Shown here one piece after another: positions 22,453 to 33,236 of a stretch of DNA of 64,000 nucleotides (its first letter is position 1; each line of letters opens with the position of its first letter). The notes beneath the pieces were generated by a model. The model was not told the DNA's origin. It ran no database searches and worked only from the letters and a program-made list of their open reading frames with translations. A program made the translations under genes and the position numbers. Source of the stretch: Thelephora terrestris (lineage: Eukaryota > Basidiomycota > Agaricomycetes > Thelephorales > Thelephoraceae); NCBI GenBank assembly GCA_015956445.1, contig WIUZ02000009.1, positions 248,001-312,000 on the forward strand, written 5' to 3'.

Positions 22453-23951
22453 TTACATATCGGGTGAAGAAGAGCTCGGCGTTCGCCCCGGTATGTCGTA
22501 CATTACAAGATACGATGGCCGGATGGCGTCGTTGTCATACACCACGAGCTCGTCGTAGTTCAGGCGACGGCCGACTTCTCCTATGACCTAATTCTCGTCA
22601 GTACCCCTCGCCGAACCATCACTGGGCACGAGGAACTCACAGAATCGTAACCAGCAGGTGGCTCAGTCAGAGATGTATCATCAACAAGGGTCTTGTATCC
22701 CTCCCCGACGACCACGTTGTTTAGCAGCATGGCCTTCCAATTGGAGGTGCAGTCGTTCTGTGAATATGAGTCCGACCTAGGGAACCAGACCAAAGCCGTC
22801 AGACAGTAGCTCCGATGCGCCGGGTGGAGATTGTGAGCACAGACTTTGATGACGTCGAAGAGGTGTAGATCCCCGCTCCGAATCTCCCGAAATTGGTTCT
22901 CCACGAAAAGAACGAGAGGTCGAACGAAGTCTTCATGATGCAACACAGGGAACAAAAAGGGTCCGAACAAAACCTGGTCACGCCTTTGTCTCCAATGTTA
23001 CAGGTCCTCGTCGTCCCGTGCCATCTGCGTCTCTCGTTTCCACGGAATTCACCCCGTAAAACAAAGTTTCCTTTTGCTTCGACTTTCTCGCTGTATTAAC
23101 GTGTGTTAATCAAGGCGAAGGTACTTGCGATAGTCAACGATACGGACAGGTACTGCTTGTATTTTGCTATGCCAAAATCTGTGTTCACAATCTTGTAGAT
23201 CGCACGGACCTCGGGGCATCCCTCGTTGTGCAGCCATTTCTGTCGGAACTGGTCTCTAACTTGAATCATGCGTCAGTCACATTGTCAGACACTACGAAAT
23301 CCCACTGGTTGACTGACCGCTCTTGTACCTGTTGTGGTCTCCGGGAATTTCGGCAATCATTGGCGCCTCGTCAATGGCCTCGAGATAACAAGGTCGGCAG
23401 AAGGGGAGTGAACCGCCTGTCGGGGCCCTGCGACACAATATGCAACCGTTTTCTCCCAGCCTGTGCATTGTTGACACGTTGTCATGAGGTAGGACGGAGG
23501 GCGAGATACGCACTGTTTGTGCCTTTTGCTACAGTATTTCCGAGTGATTCCGTCCTGGTCGGCGTGCGCGAGAGATACGCATCCGGGAGTCTGACAAATC
23601 CGGGCTGAGGAAGCAACTAGCTGTACGAAGGATGCATTGCCTCTAGTGCTTGAGCCGCGGGAGACACTTGGGACAGCCGGTAGGCCTCGCAATATCTTCG
23701 GCGCAGCACATTCGTTGGAACAAAAGAGGTAGTAGAGTCCGGTGATTGGATCCCGCGCTTGCAGCTCGGTGTTGCATTCCTGCGAGGACGCGGATGAGAA
23801 AGCTCGATGGTTGTAACCTCTGCAAAAAACTTGGCCTTGTACTTACGATACATAGGTCTGGCCACGAGTTGAGAGGGGCCGAGGAGTCAAAGGACCGACG
23901 TGGGCCTTGGTACGGACCGAAGGAGGACGCGTTGAAAGATTGGGGGTGCAT
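22453..23951 (-). CDS. Zinc-finger protein with C-terminal PARP-like ADP-ribosyltransferase domain
   Basis: The start is ATG at 23949-23951 (MHPQSFNASSFGPYQGP). Cys-rich fingers follow: QECNTELQARDPITG with LFCSNEC, then CQTPGCVSLAHAD with KYCSKRH, then GCILCRRAPTGGS with LPFCRPCYLEA. The PARP fold is in the second half. It runs from QFRQKWL and AIYKIVN through GNERRRWHGT (His of the triad), CSLCCIMKTSF and FGRFGAGIYTSSTSSK (Tyr), to AMLLNNVVVGEGYK, PPAGYDSV and LNYDELVVYDNDAIRPSYL (Glu). It ends at the TAA 22453-22455. The H-Y-E triad is that of canonical poly- or mono-ADP-ribosyltransferases. It is a fungal family I know from Agaricomycetes; target and role are unknown. Several short introns split the coding region. 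It lies antisense inside the Hsp70/coiled-coil array, and three partial copies lie to its right. Confidence 0.82.
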
Positions 23952-24307
23952 GGTTAGGATGCTGATACTTAGTCTTTGAACGTTTACGAGTAAAAAGGTG
24001 TAGCAATGGGATGGTCAAAAACCGTCTTGGGACGCGAAGATAACCGATCCAAGCCGGTTGAGTCATCAACCATTCTTTGTTTTTACCACGTGTCTACCAA
24101 CAATACGGCCAACCACACCCAGTGCGCGGAGGCCCAGATTTACAGAGGATTTCAAGGCGAGCCTCCCTGACGTTCGCTTCACCTCTTCGCCTCCTTGAAG
24201 GGGGATCAAGGGTACCCGGAAATTACCGAACAGTCTGATCTCCCAAGCTGGACTCGCTGAGAAACTTGTTTGCTTGAATCGTTACAATGACATCCACTAC
24301 ACTACCC
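23952..24307. other. Spacer between PARP-like gene and coiled-coil fragment
   Basis: It contains a conserved 3' flank of coiled-coil genes (CCCAAGCTGGACTCGCTGAG near 24242), also found near 28590 and 33168. No gene is visible. Confidence 0.5.
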
Positions 24308-24937
24308 CTACTTCTGAGCTTCGTGGCCTTCATCTCCAACAACGTCCCTCTCCAAAACCACTTTGGTCTTCAACAGAATTTCCACACGTCGAGTGTCACC
24401 TGATCCCCCGGATATGCTTTTCCCGACTCCTACTTCCGTCGTTCCCATAACGTTACAACGCGTCCCAGGAGAAGAGCCACTGTCGGCCCCAAACTCACTG
24501 GTCATCCTCCTAGCATCGAACACAGTATCTGGGGCTTCGAATAGCAGAGACATGTCGCTGGATACGACCTCCACCATGAACGTATACTCTAGGTGCATGG
24601 CAAGTCGGGTCATTGATTTTATTCCTTCGAGGGCCACGGCTTGGACGAATTCGATTGAGTGCTGGGGAGACGAGAATGATCCCGTCTCGTAAAGGGTCCT
24701 TGCCAGCTGCTCAACCAATGGGCTGGAATCAGGCGGGGGTGGGAAGAGGTTGCTGTGGGCCAACGACCTCCATCTGGCTGAGATTGCTTGCCCCCCTGTG
24801 ACAGGTGAGTAAAATATTACCCGGGGTGGGAGAAATGATGCTCACCTGATATAGATAAGTTTTCGCGAACGGATTTGAGGACCGCCAACCCCGGGTGATC
24901 ACTCCAGCGCGAAGTCATCTTCACTGCTTGTGAACAG
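24308..24937 (-). pseudogene. 3' half of a coiled-coil partner gene (truncated by duplication)
   Basis: The C-terminal domain reads through (RWRSLAHSNLF, SFSSPQHSIEFVQ, LLKTKVVLERDVVGDEG, stop at 24308). An intron and a short upstream exon (AVKMTSRWSDHPGLA) can be seen. The coiled-coil half is missing, because at about 24937 the sequence switches directly to Hsp70 tail sequence. It is almost identical to the matching part of the gene at 28655-29985. It cannot make the normal protein. Confidence 0.8.
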
Positions 24938-25375
24938 AGGCAGCGAAGAGGAACCCCGGTGGATGGACGTTGAACGAGGTTCGACTTTTGGTTTTCGTGG
25001 TGATCCCTGTGGTGTTCGGCGCTCACGATCCGACAGAAAAGTTTGAGACCTTGTGTCATGTGCATGCTGATATTTCTGCAGCACCGTCTATACCCCAACG
25101 TGGGAGTTCTGGGAAAATGAGTTATTATCGAGAATTCGACGTGGTGCTGTTGGTAGGTCTCACAGAGCTGAAGGCGCAGATCCGCTGGACCTACTCTATT
25201 ACCGTGCGTATCCATGAGTGGTCCATGTTATACCACCTTTGCTGACTTGCCCATCGAAAACATAGGGAATAGAGACAAGATGACCCCTCGCGTGTCATGT
25301 ATCATATTATACCCTGAGCTGACTTAGTTGTTCTCGGATCACAGCAGCGACGCAGAGATCTTGTATGACGTGTAA
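24938..25375 (+). pseudogene. Hsp70-like gene tail fragment (duplicate)
   Basis: The segment repeats 21535-21968: EEPRWMDVERGSTFG, FETLCHVHADISAAPS, LLVGLTELKAQIRW and a last exon SDAEILYDV with TAA at 25373-25375. There is no ATPase part upstream, where it is fused to the truncated coiled-coil fragment. It is a by-product of the tandem duplication rather than a gene. Confidence 0.82.
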
Positions 25376-25843
25376 GAGAATAGGTTCACTGGCCTTAAGG
25401 GTCATCCTGTTTTGTCTCTGTGGCGATTTAAGGTTTTCAACTTTTCTCTAACCTGTACCACAGTTGAACGACTGTCTAACACTCCGTTTGGCGCCTCCGG
25501 CGGAATGTAAAGAATGCACGCGCAGACCAGATGTGTACTTACGGAAACGCCACGGAGAACGTGCCACTCACCGACTGTCGGCGTCCCTTTCAAGAGTGAC
25601 AAAGACAGGTTACCAGCAGAGTACGGGCAAGAATTACCCATAGGGCACTCACAAACGATTCCCGGAAGTGCGTATGTGATTAAAGCGGTCAAGTAGAAAA
25701 CATCGCGCAGTACAAATCGATGGTCATTGATACAACTACTTGCTTGAACAGATAACGATCCTTCAAGGCGTTCGATAATTGGATCGGGGTGTGATGGGCG
25801 ATACCACTGGTACGCGTCTAGCGTCGGAACTGCGACCACATCC

Positions 25844-26870
25844 TTACACATCGGGTGAAGAAGAGCTCGGCGTTCGCCCCGGTATGTCGTACATTACAAG
25901 ATACGATGGCCGGATGGCATCGTTGTCATACACTACGAGCTCGTCGTAGTTCAGGCTACCGCCGACTTCTCCTAGGACCTGAATCCTCGTCAGTACCCTC
26001 ACCGAACGATAACTGGGCACAAGGAACTCACAGAATCGTAACCAGCAGGTGGCTCAGTCAGAGATGTATCATCAACAAGGGTCTTGTATCCCTCCCCGAC
26101 GACCACGTTGTTTAGCAGCATGGCCTTCCAATTGGAGGTGCAGCCGTTCTGTGAATATGAGTCCGACCTGAGAAATAAGACCAAAGCCGTTAGACAGTGT
26201 CTCCGATGCGTCGAGTGGACTGTGAGCACAAACTTTGATGACGTCGAAGAGGTGTAGATCCCCGCTCCGAATCTCCCGAAATTGGTCCTCGACGAAAAGA
26301 ACAAGATGTCGAAGGAAGTCTTCATGATGCAACACAGGGAACACATAGGGTCCGAACAAAACCTGGTCACTCCTTTGTCTCCAATGTTACACGTCCTCGT
26401 CGTCCCATGCCATCTGCGTCTCTCGTTTCCACGGGATCCAGCTCGTAAAACAAAGTTTCCTTTTGCTTCGACTTTCTCGCTGTAAGAACGTACGTCAACC
26501 ACGGAGAAGGTACATGCGATAGTCAACGATACGAACAGGTACTGCTTGTATTTTGCTATGTTCAGATTTGTGTACACGATCTTGTAGATCGCACGGACCT
26601 CAGGGCATCCGTCGTCGTGCAGCCATTTCTGTCGGAACTGGTCTCTAACTTGAAGCACGCGTCAGTTACTCCGTCAGACACTACGAAATCCCACTGGTTG
26701 ACTGACCGCTCTTGTACTTCTTGTGGTCTTCAGGAATTTCGGTAATCGTTGGCGCCTCGCTGATGGCCTTGCGATAACAACGCCAACAGAAGGGGAGTGA
26801 ACCGCTTATCGGAGCCTTGCGACACGATATGCAACTGTTTTCTCCTGGCAGCCTGCACATTATTCGATGC
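25844..26870 (-). pseudogene. PARP-like gene fragment, 3' part
   Basis: It matches the gene at 22453 from the third zinc finger onward: KAPISGSLPFCWRC, QFRQKWLHDDGCPEVRAIYK, GNERRRWHGT, FGRFGAGIYTSSTSSK, PPAGYDSV and LNYDELVVYDN, with TAA at 25844-25846. The catalytic H, Y and E are kept, but the N-terminal exons with the first two fingers are absent. Homology ends near 26870. It may be transcribed, but it lacks a recognisable start. Confidence 0.75.
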
Positions 26871-27049
26871 TGTTGAGAGCCAACGGCGTGTTAGTCAGAT
26901 GAATGAAAACAGGTCTGAGGAGTGGCGAAAGGTTGTCCGAGCGATTATCAGCCCGAGCGGGTGCCAAACAAAGGTAACTAGTACGGCCCGGGAGTGATCG
27001 GGGCGGAGGAATGTGCGAAATGCTAGAATTTTCAACACTACCTCTTGTT

Positions 27050-27245
27050 TCATGTTTCCGGAGCATCGTCAGAGGCAGGAAGAAGAGAAGAAGAAGTATC
27101 TACCAAAAATTCATCAACCCTTTCAAAACCAATATTGTTGGTGTGATACCGAAACAATTGATGACCCAAACTCTTAGTCAAGATGTCGGTGTGATTATCT
27201 TCAGTGGGCACGCGCCGCATGTCGATTTTTTGGTGTTCGACCCTA
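27050..27245 (-). mobile_element. Ty1/copia-type LTR retrotransposon fragment (fossil)
   Basis: A minus-strand stretch resembles the end of a copia-type RNase H domain: RRVPTEDNHTDILTKSLG, like the V/IPT..N.AD..TK.L motif of the family. Only this small piece of the element is present; it is an old or truncated fossil. It borders the inverted PARP-like piece, so it may mark or have caused the rearrangement. Confidence 0.6.
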
Positions 27246-27557
27246 TGTGTTCCATCATGAAGACTTCGTTCGACCTCTCTTTCTTTTCGTGGAGGACCAA
27301 TTTCGGGAGATTCGGAGCGGGGATCTACGCCTCTTCGACGTCATCAAAGTCTGTGCGGCTCACGATCTCCACTCGGCGCATCGGAGCTACTGTCTGAAGG
27401 ATTTGGTCGGGTTTTCTCAGGTCGGACTCATATTCACAGAACGACTGCACCTCCAATTGGAAGGCCATGTTGCTAAACAACGTGGTCGTCGGGGAGGGAC
27501 ACGAAACCATTGTCGACGATAGATCTCTGACTGAGCCACCTGCTGGTTACGATTCTG
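27246..27557 (+). pseudogene. Inverted PARP-like fragment, catalytic part
   Basis: On the plus strand, opposite to all other PARP-like copies here, it reads SIMKTSFDLSFFSW, TNFGRFGAGIYASSTSSK and PPAGYDS. It stops abruptly near 27557, where minus-strand PARP sequence resumes. It has neither start nor end of the gene. The neighbouring copy in the opposite direction makes an imperfect inverted repeat with 26030-26340. Confidence 0.75.
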
Positions 27558-27559
27558 GA

Positions 27560-28297
27560 TCGCACGGACCTCGGGGCATCCCTCGTCGTGCAGCCATTTC
27601 TGTCAGAACTGGAATTCAACTTGGAGCATGCGTCAGGTACTCCGTCAGACACTACGAAATCCCACTGGTTGACTGACCGCTCTTGTACCTGTTGTGGTCT
27701 CCAGGAATTTCGGCAATCATCGGCGCCTCGCCAATGGCCTCGAGATAACAAGGTCGGCAGAAGGGGAGTGAACCGCCTATCGGAGCCTTGCGACACAATA
27801 TGCAACCGTTTTCTCCCAGCCTGTGCATTGTTGACACGTCGTCATGAGGTAGGACGGGGGACGAGATACGCACTGTTTGTGCCTTTTGCTAAAGTGTTTT
27901 CGGGTGATTCCGTCTTGGTTGGCGTGCGCGAGAGATACGCACCCAGGAGTCTGACAGATCTGGGTTGAGGAAGCAACCAGCTGTATGAAAGATGCATTGC
28001 CTCTCGTGCTTGATCCGCGGGAGACCCTTGGGACACCTGGTAGGCCTCGCAATATCTTGGGCGCAGCACATTCATTGGAACAAAAGCGGTAGTAGAGTCC
28101 GGTGATTGGATCCCGCGCTTTCAGCTCGGTGCCGCACTCCTGCGAGGACGCGGATGAGGAGGGTCGATGGTTGTAACCTCTGCAAAAAATTTGGCCTTGT
28201 ACTTACGATGCAGAGTTAGAGGGGCCGACGAGTCAAAGGACCGACCTGGGCCTCGGTACGGACCGAAGGAGGATGCGTTGGAAGATTGCCAGTGCAT
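27560..28297 (-). pseudogene. PARP-like gene fragment, 5' part with zinc fingers
   Basis: The start is ATG at 28295-28297 (MHWQSSNASSFGPYRGP). The Cys-rich fingers follow as in the gene at 22453 (CQTPGCVSLAHAN, KHFSKRH in place of KYCSKRH, GCILCRKAPIGGS). The finger cysteine is therefore changed to Phe in KHFSKRH. The sequence ends at the junction with the inverted fragment, before the catalytic core. It probably encodes at most a short finger-only protein. Confidence 0.72.
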
Positions 28298-28654
28298 GGT
28301 TAGAATGCTGGTCCTTAGACTGTGAACGTAATTTAACGCGAACGAGTAAAGGGTGTAGCAACTAAAACTGTCTTGGGACGCGAAAATAACAGAGCCCGGC
28401 CGATCCAAGCCGGTTGAGTCATCAACTTGATCATCAACCATTCTTTGTTGTTACCGCGTGTCTACCAACGATACGGCCAACCACACCCAGTACGAGGAGG
28501 CCCAGATTTACAGAGGATTTCAAGGCGAGCCTCGCTTCACCTCTCCGCCTCCAAGCGCGGTACCCGGAAATTACCGAACAGTCTGATCTCCCAAGCTGGA
28601 CTCGCTGAGAAACTTGTTTGCTTGATCGTTACAATGACATCCACTACACTACCC
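28298..28654. other. Spacer, duplicate of 23952-24307
   Basis: It carries the conserved 3' flank of coiled-coil genes (CCCAAGCTGGACTCGCTGAG near 28590). No gene is visible. Confidence 0.5.
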
Positions 28655-29985
28655 CTACTTCTGAGCTTCGTGGCCTTCATCTCCAACAACGTCCCTCTCC
28701 AAAACCACTTTGGTCTTCAACAGAATTTCCACACGTCGAGTGTCACCTGATCCCCCAGATATGCTTTTCCCGACTCCTACTTCCGTCGTTCCCATAACGT
28801 TACTACGCGTCCCAGGAGAAGAGCCACTGTCGGCCCCAAACTCACTGGTCATCCTCCTAGCATCGAACACAGTACCTGGGGCTTCGAATAGCAGAGACAT
28901 GTCGCTGGATACGACCTCCACCATGAACGTATACTATAGGTGCATGGCAAGTCGGGTCATTGATTGTATTCCTTCGAGGGCCACGGCTTGGACGAATTCG
29001 ATCGAGTGCTGGGGAGACGGGAATGATCCCGTCTCGTAAAGTGTGCTTGCCAGTTGCTCAACCAATGGGCTGGAATCAGGCGAGGGTGGGACGAGGTTGC
29101 TGTGGGCCAACGACCTCCATCTGGCTGAGATCGCTTGCCCGCCTGTGACACGTGAGTGAAATATTACCCGGGGTGGGAGACATGATGCTCACCTGATATG
29201 GACAAGTTTTCGTGAACGGATTTGAGGGCCGCCAACCCCGAGTGATCACTCCAGCGCGAAGTCATCTTCACTGCTTGTGAACAGAAGCACGATTGAAGCA
29301 AAAATGTCAAGCCCGTGAGGTCTCGGTTGCGGGCTAGCTGGATAAGGATCGGACTGTATGGTAAAGAAGCGGGGTCGATATCCATTTGACTGGCTGCTTG
29401 CAACGGCTCCAATTTCTCCCATTCGTCGGTTAAGCTGACTGCGACCTGGAAGATATTTTCGTTAAGATCGCGTACGATGCTCAACACTTCCATTTCGGAT
29501 AGGCGGTCTGTCGTGGATAAGAATGTGCGGGTCTCAGAAAGTTCTGCTGATCTCGCGGCCAAGAGTTCTTCTGTCCGTTTCAACCGTTCTTCTACCGCCC
29601 GTGCCTGTCGTGCCTGTTCTTCCAAAATTCCCTGGTGGAGGCTACGCATCTTCTCGATCTCCTGGCACAACCTTGTGACTCGATCTTCCCTGCGCTTGCA
29701 CGCCGCCATTAAATTTTCTTCGACTTTTCTTAACCTTCCAACCTCGACCCTCTCCCTGTCAAGCTGCCCTTTCAAGCCTCCCACATCTCTTCGCAACCGC
29801 CTCACCTCTTCGGATTCATCCCCTCCTCTTTCCCCCTCCTCTCGCGGTCTCCTAGTCGGTCTGGGTGTCGAAGTATGACCATCGCGGGGTCTTGCTGGCA
29901 GCTCGACCGCACTCTCGAGTGGGAGAGGGAGGGAGTTGGTGAGGCCGGCCTCGAGATTGGAGCTGACTGCGGACCTTTTACTCAT
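28655..29985 (-). CDS. Coiled-coil partner protein, subtype B (pair 4), with internal stop
   Basis: The start is ATG at 29983-29985 (MSKRSAVSSNLEAGLTN), preceded by GCCACACT as in pairs 3 and 5. A coiled coil (REEGERGGDESEEVRRLRRD onward, about residues 50-150) leads to ELSETRTFLSTTDRLSEME, SIVRDLNENIFQVAVSLTDE and, after an intron near 29155-29200, the C-terminal domain. In that domain TAG at 28934-28936 replaces the GAG found at the same place in the fragment at 24308-24937 (HLEYTFMVEV). Translation would lose about the last 90 residues. The downstream sequence is still well conserved, so the change is recent or the shortened protein is tolerated. Confidence 0.75.
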
Positions 29986-30198
29986 AGTGTGGCTGGCAGG
30001 TCGTAACTGGAAGATGTCAAAGGCATCCATTCGAAGCCTTAAGTACGTTTTCCTCGTTCTTGATGCCATCAACCTTGGTGTGGCTTGCCTCGGTCTTTCA
30101 TTTCCGTCCTGTATGTAAAGGAAAAAGTGTGGCTGGACTCGAGGCAATATTTAAAGTCTCTGAGGTTTTTAAATCCTCTTTGTCCTCCATCCCCCACC
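29986..30198. promoter_or_regulatory. Bidirectional promoter of pair 4
   Basis: This 213-base gap has AGTGTGGC at 29986-29993 against the coiled-coil ATG, GGTGTGGC at 30077-30084 and AGTGTGGC at 30126-30133. A TATTTAAA box (30148-30155) lies about 45 bases before the Hsp70 ATG. Confidence 0.62.
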
Positions 30199-32615
30199 AT
30201 GGACATAAACCGCGCTCGATACTCTGGCCCCTCGCGAAAGCTCGTCGTCGCTCTCGATATCGGGACTACCTTCAGTGGTGCTGCGTACGCCTTCCTGGAT
30301 CCTGGGGAGGTCCCCCGGATTCAATCTGTCACAAGGCGAGTTTTCCATGCATTCGCTAATCTGGTAACAATCAGTGACGAATGAGAGGTAGGTATCTAAA
30401 CAACCCGAACCCTGGGTCCGCAAAGGTTCCCTCCATATTGTACTACGATCAAAATGGGAAGTTTCTTGGTGTCGAGAACGGCGTCGATTTCCAGGATGAC
30501 AATCTCCTGAAGATGAGATGGTAGGAGACAGTGTTAAGTTTGACTGCAGGGTACTGACAATACATCAGGTGGAAGTTGCTTCTCTCACCTGCAGAGCTGC
30601 CTGTTTCGATAAAAGATCAGATGATCTCAAAGCTCCCCAGGGGGAAAACCATCATCGATGTATACGCAGATTTTATGACCTACCTTTTTGAGTCGACCAA
30701 GGCACTATACAAGTCCTCGGAACCGAATGGGGAGCTTAGATGGGAGACCGTATCCAAAAACATTGAGCTGGTATTGACCCATCCGAACGGGTGGGGCGGT
30801 CCACAACAAACGCAGCTGCGAACTGCTGCCGTCAAGGCGGGTATTGTTCCCGACACTCCTACCGGACATTCCAGGGTTCAATTTGTGACTGAAGGCGAAG
30901 CAAGTTTCAGCTTCTGTGCAACCCGTACCCAGGCGGGTAGAAACCTCAAGGTCAGGTACACCACCTTTCACAGAACGGGTTTATTGATATCTTCGCAGAC
31001 TGGTGAACAAGTCTTGATCATAGATGCAGGAGGTGGAACCATCGATATAAGCACCTACAAAGTCCTCAGCAACACGCCATTAAAGGCTGAGGAGCTGTAC
31101 GAATCTAAGTGTAAGTGAGATCAACCATAATGACTCGCCGTTTGACAACATCTACTCCAGGCTTGTACCAAGGCGGAGAGATCGTTACGGCGAGGGCAAC
31201 AGAGAAGGTCAAAGGTAATATTCCATGCTCCACCCACAGACAGATCACTCAACCTCCACCCAGGGATGTTGACAGGTTCTAGGTTCAATACCTCCGAGAA
31301 TCTGGCAGCGTTTTCCCAGAGGTTCGACGATGGAGTAAAGAAGGTCTTTTCGAATAACCAGGGGGCTCAATACGTCAAATTTGGCTCCCCGAGGGATAAT
31401 GACCCCAACTATGGAATCAGGGCCGGAAGGCTGACGTTGACAGGGTAGGTTTCCCCGCCCGTTCTGCTTACAAGTTGACACTAAAACTTCCGTGCATACA
31501 GCACTCAGGTCGCTGAGTTCTTCGAACCGTCCATTCAGTCTGCTGTGGATTCTATCAGGGATAACTTCAAGTATCGCCTTACCACCAATTCGGTCCGTAT
31601 ACCCTGACAATTTCGAACAACCCTCCTGATTATTCGCGAACAGTTTGCATTCCTCGTTGGTGGGTTTGCTACGAGCCCCTGGTTATCCGAACAACTTCAA
31701 CAGCGGCTTTTGAGCATCGGATTTCAATTTTCCAAGCCAGAAATGGATACGTGAGTGATCTGTTTCAGTTCTCAAAGCAGACCGTGACCGTGCCCGTCGC
31801 ACAGAAATAAAGCCGTCGCTATTGGGGCGGTTTCATACTATGTTGATCATTTCGTAACAGGGAGGGTCTCCAAATTCACGTATGGTGTGCCATGCATCAT
31901 CCGATACAATCCCTCGGATGTAGAGCATTCCCGGCGCGCACACAAGTTGACAACTGACGCGATTGGGGAGAAATATGTTCCAGACAAATTTCAAACAATG
32001 CTGTCGCGGGTTTGTCGCGTGGAACCTTCACTTGGCTTCACGGATTGAACTCTATTGTTGACAGGGCACCAAGGTCCTGGAGGACAGAGAAATTCGGCAC
32101 GCCTTCTACTTGGAGTCCGAGGGCACTCCTCCCCAGGAGGCCTCACCAAGAATCGTCAAATACACGGGGTCTCTGGTTTCCCCCGGGTGGGAGGACGTAG
32201 AAAAAGGTATGATACTGCCTTTCTTGGTATTTTGCGATGGATGCTTAGAGCCGAAAAGAAAAGTTCGAAACATTGTGCTACGTCAAGGCCGACATCTCTG
32301 CCGCTCCGTATACATCAAGATACGGAACGAACGGAAGAATAGGTTACCGACGGGACTTCGAGGTGATCTTACTTGTAGGTCTCACAGAGCTCAAGGCACA
32401 AGTCTGTTGGACCGACTCCGCAACCGTAAGTGCATACACGCCTCCTATATCCACCGTATCGATTTCTCACGCCATCCCGACTTCTGTGTATGTAAAATCC
32501 AGAGGACAGAAAGAAGGTTGGTAATATCCCATTCTGAGCGTATCCTCTCCGTCTGAATCTGGTTGCTAGGAGCAGTGCCGTGGTTGTCTACGACAACCCC
32601 TCGGAGAGGACCTGA
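30199..32615 (+). CDS. Hsp70-like (HSPA12-type) ATPase, subtype B (pair 4)
   Basis: The start is ATG at 30199 (MDINRARYSGPSRKLVVALD). Motifs are ALDIGTTFSGAAYAFLDPG, THPNGWGGPQQTQLRTAAV, IIDAGGGTIDISTY near 31018, FGSPRDNDPNYGIRAGRL and VGGFATSPWLSEQL near 31660. The C-terminal exons show LESEGTPPQEASPRIVKYTG, LLVGLTELKAQVCW and the last exon SAVVVYDNPSERT with TGA at 32613-32615. About 12 exons with introns of 45-65 bases. Its divergent neighbour has a nonsense codon, while this gene looks intact. It is closest to the gene at 34711. Confidence 0.86.
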
Positions 32616-33236
32616 GGGGATGTCTCAATCTGATGTTCTGAGAATAATTTCGAGGTTATTGTAACCTCTCACTTCCGTTGTAAAAGCCCACGTTCTTCCA
32701 TATCAATCAATCGCGAGAAAAGGGACACCCTTGAATTGAACCATCTTGAGATCGGGAGAAAAACCTCACTCTCGTAGCAGCCATAGAGACTTTCACAAAC
32801 AACGCTACGCTAAAACAGTACATAACTCATGGGCAGTTATAAACGACATGCGAACCTACGGGTGCGTGGGCGTCTGGCAAATCGAAGGAAGAATAGCAGA
32901 AGCCACGGAGGGAAATGGGTGAAGATGAAGACAGAAGGATATGACGGCCTAAAGAGGCCCTGGCCGCTGCAAGCGAAAGGGGGGAAACCGCTGAGGCTGT
33001 AGTCGCGATTCGGAGTATGCGTGGACGCGGTCAAGTGTCCGGCATTTGGAGTGGGCAGCCCAGAGTTGCGGAGGATACTTGGGATAAGCCTACTTGGTCT
33101 CCGTTCCACCCCTTTTCCACACCGAAGGGATCGAGCGCGCTCGGAAGTTACCGAAAGGTTTGATCTCCCAAGCTGGACTCGCTGAGAAACTTGTTTGCTT
33201 GAATCGTTACGCTGTATTCCACTACATTGGCTACCC
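32616..33236. other. Spacer between pairs 4 and 5, no gene seen
   Basis: Minus-strand reading frames here have no family resemblance and no conserved start. The right end (33168-33236) has the conserved 3' flank of coiled-coil genes. Confidence 0.5.

Larger units (their letters stand above)
21535..24937. repeat. Segmental tandem duplication, copy A
   Basis: This block holds, in order, the last exons of an Hsp70-like gene, a spacer, a minus-strand PARP-like gene and the 3' half of a minus-strand coiled-coil gene. The same order begins again at 24938. The start-to-start period is about 3.4 kb. Both ends share GGCAG, so a microhomology or unequal-crossover origin is plausible. Spacers (for example 22045-22160 and 25465-25555) are nearly identical between copies, which suggests a recent event. 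Confidence 0.75.
24938..29290. repeat. Segmental tandem duplication, copy B (rearranged)
   Basis: This second copy follows the order Hsp70 tail, spacer, PARP-like 3' part. The PARP-like region is then interrupted by an extra stretch near 26870-27557 that holds a copia-type fragment and an inverted PARP piece, followed by a PARP-like 5' part. Colinearity with copy A resumes through the coiled-coil 3' half, ending near CTGCTTGTGAACAGA (about 29273-29287), where the full coiled-coil gene continues. Confidence 0.7.

Noticed and set aside
25402-25851. Minus-strand frame downstream of the PARP-like fragment
   Set aside because: Its counterpart at 22163-22450 in the other duplicate has a different start and is much shorter, so the frame is not conserved as a protein.
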